Shown here piece after piece: positions 45,101-57,100 of a DNA stretch of 64,000 nucleotides. Source of the stretch: Asterias rubens. Taxonomy: Eukaryota; Echinodermata; Asteroidea; Forcipulatida; Asteriidae. The notes beneath the pieces are model-generated. The model ran no database searches. It was not told where the DNA came from and saw only the letters and a program-made list of their open reading frames with translations. Position 1 is the stretch's first letter, and the number at the start of each line of letters is the position of its first letter. Position numbers and translations under genes: made by a program. The stretch lies in assembly GCF_902459465.1 (NCBI RefSeq), contig NC_047067.1, forward strand, positions 14,148,840 through 14,212,839. Direction: 5' to 3'.

Positions 45101-48100
45101 GTTAATAGTTAAGGACAAATGTAGAAACCATTAAATAAATATTGGCATTTTTAGTCCCCTTTTCTATAAGATTGTCTTGCCTTTTTCCTGTTTTTTTTTC
45201 TTCTCCTTTTCCCCTCTTCCTTTTCATAACTTATTGGAATTGCAGTTATTTAAACCACCAAAAGGCAAAACCTACTTGGATTAAATTCTTTAAAATGAAA
45301 TGGCAAGACTGTTCTGCATCAATGAGTTCTGAACTCGAAACCAATGTGGGATCGAGACTTTCTAGCTCTTGCATTATCGTCTGTCCCTATAACCCTTTGG
45401 GACCCACATTGTGCTATAAAAGTGAAAGAAAAGTGAAGCATGCACTGTTTAGGAAAGTCTAGAATATTTGTATTAAGTCAAGCTTTCCATGCTAAGCAGC
45501 CAAAATGTGTATTGCAGGAATCTGGCCTTATCTAAATGATTGTTGAGTATCCATGATTTCATTTAAAAGATTTTCAAATGCAAAAACACTTTACTCACAG
45601 AACTTCAGTTTACTGTAAAGATTGCCTGGTTTAATTATGTTTGAGCATTTCTATCCATGTTTTTTTTTTCAAAAAAGAAGAAGAACTTAAACAATACTTT
45701 AAATGTGCCAATAAAGGCCCTTTCACATGGACAAAGGTCCTCGATAATGGGTTTCGTCAATAACTTAACATGCTTTCACATGACTATTTAAATCACTAAT
45801 TTACCAGCGTCCCTAGTTTTTCAGGAAGGGGGAGAGAGGTAAAGTTCATGACTGCTCAGTCACTGAACACTTTCTTTTACTTGTGAGAGGTTCTGAGAAA
45901 AATGAAATTGCCAAAGCAAGGGTCCTTGGTTATTGCACAGTAACCGTTTCACACTACATATCATGGTGATTTTAACACGGTTGCTTTTTTTCAGAGGTCT
46001 GGATCTCTGTTAAAAATGACAAGGGTTCATGGTTATTATTTAACAAGGGTCATAGGTTTTTATTTAACAGGGACTCGGTTATTATTTAACAAGGATAGAT
46101 TCCACAAGACTGGAATTTGATATTTTGTTTTACATTGAGGATTATTTAGTCGACGTCCCTTGTTAATTGTCCCATGTGAAAGGGTCTTAAATGACCTGAT
46201 TCACATTGAAAGGGGGAGAGCCACCAGGGTGATAAACTGTGAAAGGAATGCAACTTACAGTGGGGGAAGATTGTGAGGTGGTAGTGGGTGGCACTGGGTC
46301 AAGGTTAAATGTAGCTCCGAGCTAGAGAGAAGAGGAAATGGATTAACAACTAAATGATCATCAGGCATCAAGGTCATATGCAAATGCATCAAGGTCATAT
46401 GCAAATAATTGAGGTCATATGCAAATGATAACTCCCTGACCTCACTCATCATTCTATATTAAGCCTGAAAACAAAATTTGGTTGGATTGCCTTTTCCCGA
46501 TCGACAGTTTTTTTTTCTTCCCCGTTTTCAATTCAAAGATTTTACTTCATGGATATTTATGCTTATAAGATGGTAAAATATGGTTGCCTTTCATTTAGAA
46601 TTAAGATGACAGACGCATATTTTCAGCCATACATCAATATATTTTTCGACAGGCATTATGACAAACATGATATAAACATCTATCATTTTCCATTTATAAA
46701 TAACACTTCAGATTTCACAGTGCAAACATATCTATTTCGACTGGCCAACCCAAGAAAAAAAATTGGGTGAAAGGGCAATCCAACATATTTTGTTTGTAGG
46801 CCTTAATTTAGTTAAGCATTATGCAGGCATGACATTTTGAAAAGCCTGGGCTGACCTGGGTACAATTTCATAGCGCTGCTTAGCGGCCGATTTTGTGCTT
46901 ACTGTGCAATTTCTATTGCATAGCGCTGCTAACCGTAAAGCACACGAAAAAGCATGCTAACCTTCAGGTGCTTACTGCACGAAAATAAATGACGTCACAA
47001 TGCAAATCCACGGTTAACACGCAATATGGCCGCCCAATTGTTCTGCTAACCTGTGAAATACGATAAGGCTTAAGCAAATTTGTCTGCTACAGTAAGCACG
47101 CAAATTTGCTTCCGTTACGCATCGCTATGAAATTGGGCCCTGATATCGTCGGCTCATGACTATAAATTTGTTTCTGCAGTTTGTATTGATTCAGGCCTGG
47201 AATAACATGGAGCCCACAGCCACTGTTGCCCTGGGCCCAATTTCATAAAGCCTGTAAGCAAATAAACTTGCTTAGCATGAAATTAATAAAAAATAGGATT
47301 ACCAACCAAATTTCCACGTGATTTTCAGGATAAGCAAACAACAGCTGAATGCCAGTAACAAGCAATATGCAACAAATTAAAATTTGGTTGGTAATCCTGT
47401 TTTTATCAAGGAAGAAATTTCATGCTAAGCAAATTTTCGTGCTTATAGCAGCTCTATGAAATTGGGCCCTGGTCTTGGCCTTGGTTCCCCTTCAAAAGTT
47501 TCTCAATAGCCTTTAAGATTTTCAATGGAAGTGCCCTATCAAAATGAAAATGCCCTGATGAAATTCCAGGCATGGGATTTTCGTAAAATTGCATATTTTG
47601 GAGCTCCTGGTAAATGGAGTTTGTTGATCAAGAGTTGTCTCCGAAGTAATTGTTCGGCAAAAAGAAACGTTTAATTTCAAAGAAAAACATTGATTTGTTG
47701 ATTTTAAAATGTATTTTTTTTTCTTTGCAAATTTGCATTTTTCATTTACACCTTCTAGATTCATTACGGATGAGAAAATAAAATTGAAGGCTTTTTAGAG
47801 CTGAGCCGGCGATATGTAGGTTTCATGAGCTTTTTAAAGAAAAATCTGACTAAATTTTTCTACAGAATAAAAACCCATCAGAAACCAGATTGAAATGGAC
47901 ACTAAATAAATGAATTGACTTGACACGAGAAAAACATCATGCCTGCTAATGAAATGAAGGCATTTTAAAAGTGACATTGAATACAGCTCCACCTCCATTC
48001 AAAGGAACTGCAGTTGCGTGACTTTTGAATGATCAGGCCCCAATTTCATGGCTCTGCTTACCATAAGCAAAGAATCTGCGCTTATGGAAGCAGGTAATTC

Positions 48101-51100
48101 AGCGCTTACGTCAGGCTTATTTCACAGGTCAGCAGGGAATATTTGCTTGTGCGTATGTGTACTCCACGTTACATAGGCATTCTTTGCTTACACAGCTTGC
48201 GCAGAAATTCGGCGCTTGCACAGTGAGTAGAGATCCAGTGGTGATTGTGAGCACAGAATTCAGCAGTAAGTAGAGCCATGAAACTGGGCCCAGTTAACAT
48301 CTGTACGAGGAGAATTAATGAATTCTAAAAATACTACAAATAAAATGGAAATGTTGATCTTCAGATGCAGCAAACATTCCAATGAATAATGAGGACATCG
48401 AAACACACTTGGAATGAAAAATGCAACTCTTCACTAAGTATAGCATTTTGAAATACTGACATATTTGAAATGAAAAACACTAAACTAATTACATGGTAAC
48501 TTTCACATACTGTAACTTGTAAATGCAAACAAACAATGATTGACAGGGGAAGTGAAATGTGTGATTGCAGTGTATAGATTGCACAAGAAGGCCTTTTTCT
48601 ATTGTAAGTTGTTTTGAATTGAATAAGTGATTTGGGGTTGAGTAAAGAAAAATTGACTACAGCGGATTTGAACCAATGACCTCCGGATTAACATGCCGGG
48701 GGTCTACCAACTGAGCTAGCCGGCGCTCTACCAACTGAGCTAGCCGGGGGTCTACCAACTGAGCTAGCCGGCGCTCTACCAACTGAGATAGCCGGGGGTC
48801 TACCAACTGAGCTAGCCAGCGCTCTACCAACTGAGCTAGCCGGCGCTCTACCAACTGAGCTAGCCGGCGCTCTACCAACTGAGCTAGCCGGCGCTCTACC
48901 AACTGAGCTAGCCGGCGCTCTACCAACTGAGCTAGCCGGCGCTCTACCAACTGAGCTAGCCGGGGGTCTACCAACTGAGCTAGCCGGCGCTCTACCAACT
49001 GAGCTAGCCGGCGCTCTACCAACTGAGCTAGCCGACGCTCTACCAACTGAGCTAGCCGACGCTCTACCAACTGAGCTAGCCGGGGGTCTACCAACTGAGC
49101 TAGCCGGCGCTCTACCAACTGAGCTAGCCGGCGCTCTACCAACTGAGCTAGCCGGCGCTCTACCAACTGAGCTAGCTGGCGCTCTACCAACTGAGCTAGC
49201 CGGCGCTCTACCAACTGAGCTAGCCGGCGCTCTACCAACTGAGCTAGCCGGCGGTCTACCAACTGAGCTAGCCGGGGGTCTACCAACTGAGCTAGCCGGG
49301 GGTCTACCAACTGAGCTATCTAGCCCTATGTTGATGGTCCACCTTTTTTGTCTCTATCTTTGTTTGGGGTGCCAGTCTGTGTAGCCAGGGGATTACACCC
49401 AAGTTTATGATACAACCTGGAAAGCGGCAGCCAGGGGTTCACCTTAACAGGATATGACTTTGTATTTCAGATATCAAATAAATAAGTATCTGAAATTAGT
49501 ATTGTCGAGAAAAACACTTAACTAACAAATTTGTGACTGACTTGACCCTGAGTTGACCCATATTGATAAGGCATTCAAGGAATTGCTCTTGTGCAGTTAA
49601 ATTCTCATGATAATTATGCTAGTATGCATGAATATGAATTAAGCTCCAAGGTGTTTGATTGTTTCTTGTTTTCTAGGATAAACATCTTGATGCCATCCCA
49701 GTAGGGTCTTTGCTAATCTTGAATCTTGAATCTTGAATTGTTGTACTCTCCTATACAAGCATTGCTGCTGTCCTGGAGAAGGTGGGTTGCAAAATCTACA
49801 TGTGCTCTGTGCTGGTGCTGTCAATATTGTGCTTATAAAATGATGATAGTGTCAACTTTTCCTGAGAGAGATTGAAAGCTCCATCCCTTTTAAACTGACC
49901 CACTTCACCTGACGTCATCATTAGAATAATCTTAGATGCGCCATTTTGGTGGTCAATGTCACAGTGGTTATTCAGTGAGGTGCGCATTTTTGGCAACGCG
50001 GCGTTTACATGTTAACCTATTGATCACCAAAATGGTGAGCGTGGCACAGTCGCCGCGTGTGATGTGCGTGCAAGGGGTCAATAGTGCTTCTCTCTAATGC
50101 CATGGTAACAAGCGTCATTGCTGATTGCCAAAAGTTATCAACATGACTGGTTTTCATTTCACAGCCAAACCAAAACATTTGCCGAGAATTGTTTTCAGTG
50201 GCAGCCCAGGAGTTGTGGAATGCATACAGAGCGAAAAGAAACTCATCTGTTTTAGATGTGTAAGATTAAAACTCACCTTTTTATTTAAAGCAGCACTCTT
50301 ACATTAGTTTTTTTTAATGGGATTATATTTTGTGTGTCTTTTTTTTCTTTTTGGTGTCTATGGCTGCCTTGCCAGTTAGTCTTTTTTATAGTTTTTTAAA
50401 ATTGTATACAAAGATAGGGTTAGAGGGGTTTTTTCCTGAAAAGATTAACACATTACCAATGCCAGCAGAGTTAGGCTTTTGTATAAGTACTTATTAGTTC
50501 TCTGTGGTTCCAGTGTGTCAGGAGATTCTGGCCCCCCATTATGGCAAACTGTGCACAAACTTGTTGTGATACCGCCCTCTTTTGAATCATCCTCCTTCAG
50601 CCCATGTTAATTTCCCATATGGGGGACAGAATCTCTGGCGGACAGAATCCACTGGGACACTGGCACTGGCCTGATGACCAGTCTTTTTTTCTTTCTTTAT
50701 CCTTTTCTTCCATTCTGTGCATTTAAACGTGTTAAGTGCTTTTGATCAATTTGTGTGAAGAGCGCAAACAAAATTTTAAATTATTGTTATTAATATCAAT
50801 TAGACTAGCTCCCAAAGCGCTTACCAGTATTTGAGTCATTCCATCGTTTTTCCTCAAGTACAGCTCCTGCACATCCGAGACAAATGCAATTGTTCCTGGA
50901 GACAGACTAGCCGCATGTCTTATCATATCATTGATGGAACTAAAAGACGTCAACTGCAAACAGAGGAAGAATTATACATGGATTATTTTGGGTAGAGAAG
51001 CCAGTTGGACTGGTAGAAAGTCTACAACCCTATCACACTGTATCTCTTATCTCAGTGGAATAGACCGTATTGAACATGACGTCACCATTCAAATATCTGC

Positions 51101-54100
51101 CCAACAAGATGGCGTCTGCGAGCGTGTGCGTGTGTGTTTATGCTTGTGCCATAGCAATCAAACAGGGAACGCTGCGTGCTGCGTAATTCTTTGATGTACG
51201 CGTGTAGACGCAAATACGGTTTCGACCTACAAAATGGCGACTTTCATAGCAAAAAAGGGGTTATTCAATTAATCTATATCCGTATTCCATGGGGTTCCAG
51301 TTGCACATTTCACGAATACCCAAGGGTTATTACTGCTTACCGCTGCTCCAGAGCAGGGGTGGCTATTCCCCAAGGTATGCCAATTTGCCGGGGAAGACCG
51401 GGGGCAAATCAGGGGTAGTGATTATAGTGTCAAAAGGCTGACCGTTTCCCCCGGGGCCAACCCGATGATAATGAGTAGTGTGAAAAGGGCTTATGTTTAT
51501 TTTTATCCATACCATTACATGTAGTTTAAGGAAAAGGTCGAGGAAATTAACACTCACCGTGCCATCCCCAGAGCTGCCAGGGAGCCCTCGATGCCCTCGT
51601 TCCCCTCTAGGTCCGACTGGTCCAACTATACCAGGTACACCGGGTTCACCTGACCTACCTGGTTGACCGGGGGCACCTGTTGGGCCTGGAGGACCCTCTA
51701 TTGGGATAATGTCGCCTTCAGGTGCCAAGTTAGGTTTGAGAATAGGAAAGAATGATGGGTGGAAAGGGAAAACAGAAATGTTAAATCAGAGAGAAAATAC
51801 ACCAAAATTTAAACAAATTTAACACAAAATTTATAACTGTTAATACTGATGCTTCGAAATGTTCAGTGAAGTATCAAGAACTCAAGCAGTTGAGTTAAAG
51901 ATAAACTTCAACAAAATCACTTTAAACTAGTTTGACTAGTTTTGACATCATTTTGATTGTTGTTCGTTCTTGTGGTCACCACCTTAGACCATCTAGATTG
52001 GCAGGTCAAAGAAGAGTCAATTTATATTATCGTTATCAAGGGTCGCCACGCCAGCAGAACCGTTTGGGGTGCAAAGATTTAACACTCCTGGATTATGTGG
52101 TTTATAGGTGGATCAGCACATGCACAGATAAGAAGTACCAGCACCAATTTCATCAGAAGTTTTTCTCCCTGTTAAAAATTTAGCGACAAAACTAGCTGCC
52201 CCCCCCCCCTTTTTATTTAAATAAGTGTTCCTACCCTGTTGGTGGTGCCCATCAAGGCAACTGCTCGTTTTAAGCGAACGTTTCAGACCTCATTGCTTAC
52301 TCTTATTCTGTATGAATGTACTCACCATTTACAATAGGTTGACGTGAAGAACCAGGAGGGCCAGGAGGACCGGGTGGTCCCTGCTCTCCGGGGATGCCAT
52401 ACCCAGGTACACCTGGTTCACCTGGACGGCCTGGCTCACCCGGAATACTCTCACCAGCAGGTCCCTTTATAATAGTAATAACAATAGTGACTATAATAAT
52501 AACAATAGTGACTATACTAATAACAATAGTGACTATAATAATAACAATAGTGACTATAATAATAACAATAGTGACTATAATAATAACAATAGTGACTATA
52601 ATAATAACAATAGTGACTATAATAATAACAATAGTGACTATAATAATAACAATAGTGACTATAATAATAACAATAGTGACTATAATAATAACAAAAGTGA
52701 CTTATAAAGTGCTCACATCTGTCACTCAGTGACGCTCAAGGCGATTCAACATTAAGTGGTTTCCGGCAGTAAGTGTGGGATTACATTTGATTAATGAGAC
52801 TTCTCCTTTTACATAGCACCATGTGATGGTTCACAAAGTGCTGTAGTGCAATATGCTGCCAATCAAACCAGGAATAGTGGGTCAAATCCCTTCTCGTTTC
52901 GTGCACTGGGTTTCTTTTAGGTGCGTTACACAACACACAAAACCAACTGCTTTACAACCAACCCGAAGCATTTGCTTTGAGCTTACTATTGATTTTTGGT
53001 TATCTCTGAGACTACTCTCAGTAATAGTATTTATTTAGGTCAAAGCACATGCTTCATTATAGGGACCCATTACTTACAAGCAGTGCTTTTTTATGGGTTC
53101 CTCTACAGTTTCACTCCCTGTTTACATAATACTGTATTGTATTGGACTGTTATACTTGTGAATACTGTGGAAATAAATGAACTGAACTGAACTGAACTGA
53201 ACTGAAGGGACAAAGCATGATGGTCAAGTGTCTTGCTTAAAGGCACTGGACGCCTTTGGTAATTGTCAAAGACCAGTATTCTCACTTGGTGTACCCAGAC
53301 ATATGCATAAAAAAAACCTGTGTAAGTTTTGACTCAATTGGTCATCGAAGTTGCAAGAGAATAATGAAAAAGATAACCATATTGTTGCTAAGCTTGGGCG
53401 ATATCACGATATTATCGAATATCGCGATACTAATTTGGAAACGATTTCGATATCGGATCGATTTGGTTTTAATCGAAATATCGATATATCGCGATATATC
53501 GCGATATCGATAAATATCGCAATATCGCGATGTATTTCCTAGCTGAGACATCTTGCACCCCATAGGTTTGGAGTAAAACCAGAATGATAGGTCATTAGAA
53601 CAACTCCCTTATGCTATGACTGTCTCTTCTACAACTTTCACTGGGAGTTTGAAGACTGATGATGTCAAATTTAATTAATCGCGATTTTATCGCATATCGC
53701 GATATATTGTCGGCGATATATCGTGAATAAAATAAATCGATATCGCCCAAGCTTAATTGTTGCACAAAATTGGGTGCTTTAATAAAAGGCTTCAGGCCTG
53801 AAGTCCTTTAAATATTTGAGTGAGAAAACACCTCTTTCTCAAAAACCATGTTCCTAAGTTTCTGATGTCAATGTGACAAGTATCTTACCGGTTTGCCAGG
53901 AATACCTGGCGGACCGATGTTAATCTCTCCGTTGAATACAGAAGAATCTCCCTGGGATCAAAACAAACATAGTTGAGTCAGTATGATAGACTATAAAACA
54001 AACAACAAAAAACGTTCAACAAAATTGTTGCCGTCTCCCTTTCTGAGAGCTTATTTGTTTTGAAGATAGCGGTAGCAACATCTTTCAAAATTGTTTTGTC

Positions 54101-57100
54101 AATAAACTTCAGTCGAAAACATCTGAATCTACAAAGACTACCCAAACACAACATTTGAAAATTCAAATTATCAGGGTCTCGGAAAACACCAATGATGAAA
54201 TTCTTCTACTTTTATGCACAACTGAAATACAATCTATAGCTTGCCGGTAGACTTGTAATACTAGTAATACTATGAAAGGCCTAACTTACCTTTTCTCCTT
54301 TTGGTCCTTGTGGTCCCACTGACCCGGAAAGTCCATCAACACCAGGGAAACCCTAAAAAAAGAAGTCACAATTAAATGTTTGTTAAGTATTAAGGATGGT
54401 GGAAAATACTAAGTAAGTAAGATTTGCAGAGACACCACCTAGAAATCTTAGTGAGTAGTGGTGGCTCTGAGAAGAAAAAACAACTACTCTCAGAGCTACC
54501 ACTACTAACTAAAGAGAATTTTACATGCTGTCACTGCAAACCTTACTTACTTAAAATGTACTTTCTTGAAGAAATCACCGTTTCTTGAAGAAATCACTGT
54601 TAGATCGAGGATTCCATTCAAAATTTTGACTGCAATCTCAAACTTTATGGAATAAAAACCACAATTTGAGGATCTGAAGAGTCTTAAATGGAATAAAAAT
54701 ATAAGATGCAAAGATACTCACTGAGGCACCAGGCCTTCCTTCTGGTCCCTGTGAACCTGGCAACCCACGAGGTCCTGTCAAACCATCTACACCAGGAAAA
54801 CCTTATCAAGAAAAACACAGATTCAATTCATTGCAATTTTGCAATTCCTCCAATGGCATGAAACTTATTCTACACCAGTAAAATCACAATAACGGCAATT
54901 CAATAACTCTATCAGCTCACATACAGGGTCGCTTCTGCATAGACCTTTTCGCAAATACCCATTGCGCAAGCGCTTACTGTTGAATGAGGTGTATGCTGGT
55001 CTAGCTAGCGAAAAAAAGGAGGAAAACTAGAAAGGCTGACCTACATGTATATAGGTTTTTCAGGCTCTTTCTGTTCAAAAACCTTTTCATATTTTATGAA
55101 GAGGTTTTTGAACAGAAAGAGCCTGAAAAACCTATATGGCATGGACAATGCATAAAATACAAATAACATGGAAAGTTGGTTGTACATGGTGATGGAAAAT
55201 AATTTTGTTCAATAGTTTTTAAGTAACTACCACTTTATGATTGGCACGTTTTGTTTCTTGCAATACCTTAATAAAAACTTATAACTTTCATGAATCTACA
55301 AAAAAAAAGGAGCTATTTAAAGTTTAAATTAAGGTTAAATCGGCAACAAAATCTGCCCTAGCTTCTTTCAAGAATCATGTTGGGATTCATTATAGTTGAT
55401 TCGATTTGAAATGGCTTACTGCAATAAATTAGAATTTGCAGAATACAGTCTGAATTGCGATCAAATAACAAAGAGTTGGAAATATAAAATTCAGAAATCA
55501 ACCTGATTACAACTAATTTTGAAATAACTAATTCCAGTGTTTTTTGGGCTCATACCTGGTTGTCCTTGAGGTCCATTGGACCCTCCCTTCCCTGAAGGTC
55601 CTGGCTCACCCATGTCTCCTTTCTCACCCTTTACCTTCAAATCATAATAATAATAATCAGCATTTGATTTATATTTCGCCCATTCCATAAAATAATCAAG
55701 AAACAATTATAAAACAAAAACAGCAAAATGACAACGATTAAAATGGTTAACAACAGCAAAAATACAAAAATAAACACAAATACCACAGAAAAAAAAAGTT
55801 CAAAAATTTACAAATAACTTACAGGGTTTACAGAAGGTAAAGGTAAAAGGATCTCATGAAATATTATTCCGTAAAATGCTTTACTTTGTGAAAAAACATT
55901 GAAACAATTATCAATTCTCGACAACGAGAATTACGGATTTATAGTAAACACATGTCATGACATGGCGAAACAAGGGTGGGTTTTCCCGTTATTTTCTCCC
56001 GACTCCGATGACCGATTGAGCCTAAATTTTCACAGGTTTGTTATTTTATATAGAAGTTGTGATACACAAAGTGTGGGCCTTAGACAATGGCTTTAAGTGG
56101 GATTTGAACCAAGAACCTCAAAATTAACAAGCCGACGCTCTACCAACTGAGCTATCTAGCCCAACTCTAGTGTCACTTACCCCTAGACCAAGACCAAGAC
56201 CTCCGGCACCAGACTCTCCTTTCTGACCCCGTTCACCATGATCCCCCTGCAAACAAAATGGAACATTCCGATGATAGAAATTGCAAATCTCTCACTCACA
56301 TGATTGAAATCAAAAACACAAAGACACTTAAAATATAGAAACAACAAAATTAACTTTACCTTGTCGCCTCTTAATCCGATACCCTGAAAGAAAAAGAAAA
56401 ACATATTTTCAGATTAATTTTTGAAATTGATTGAAGGGAAAATACATCACTGACAACTTGTTGAGAAAGTTTTGATTTGGGGTAAAGATTTGATACGAAA
56501 TAGTTCCAACCAAACTGTTTACATTTGTCAGTCCATGACTTGCGATAAAGATGGGAGCAAATGGTGATGATTTTAAGCCGTCAGACAGATCTAGTTCATT
56601 TAAAACTAACATCTTTGAAAAGATGGTCGGGCGGCAATTGCTTCAAAATGATACAAAATACTTTTTGTTAAACGAAACAACACCTGCCGAAACAGTTCTG
56701 ACTTCTTGGGAATAAAATACATATATACTTTCAATCAAGCAAGTCATTTTGTGATAACATCAAAGTACATTGTGTCTGCAAATTATTTAAGCTGCCTCCA
56801 CAGGCACAATATTTGGTCCTTCAAAAAAAAAAGGGAATATTCTATTGAAAATAATAGACTGACCTACATGTACACATGGTGTGGAATTTTACTTTCCTGT
56901 ACATACTCCCATGCACATCTTTTAAACAGATTAAAATAATCCCACCACTGCCCAACTCAACCAAAGAAAAAAACAATTTCCCCCAAAACCCATATTTGCC
57001 TTGTGGAGTATAAACAACTAAAAAATACAACTTGTTTCTACGGATGTCAACTTACAGGTCGGCCGTCAATTCCTGGTGGTCCGGACAATCCAGCTGGCCC

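Noticed and set aside
45142..45462. 106-codon plus-strand frame
   Set aside because: Lies antisense in a multiplexin intron, hydrophobic only because of T-rich tracts, no homology recognised.
48657..49310. 217-codon minus-strand open frame with an eight-residue repeat (LVERRLAQ)
   Set aside because: It is a by-product of a 24-base tandem repeat of tRNA D-arm sequence; the unit length being a multiple of three keeps any stop-free frame open.
48696..49319. CRISPR-like regular array
   Set aside because: Units are contiguous without spacers, derive from a tRNA-like gene, and the window is eukaryotic.
51363..51557. Extension of the last collagenous exon past its donor
   Set aside because: The frame stays open but Gly-X-Y ends at the GTGAGT donor and the next exon joins in phase.
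52394..52732. 112-codon plus-strand frame with ITIVTII repeats
   Set aside because: It is the 21-bp minisatellite plus the antisense of a collagen exon.
56096..56162. Functional tRNA-Asn gene
   Set aside because: The anticodon arm is mismatched and the acceptor ends do not pair.
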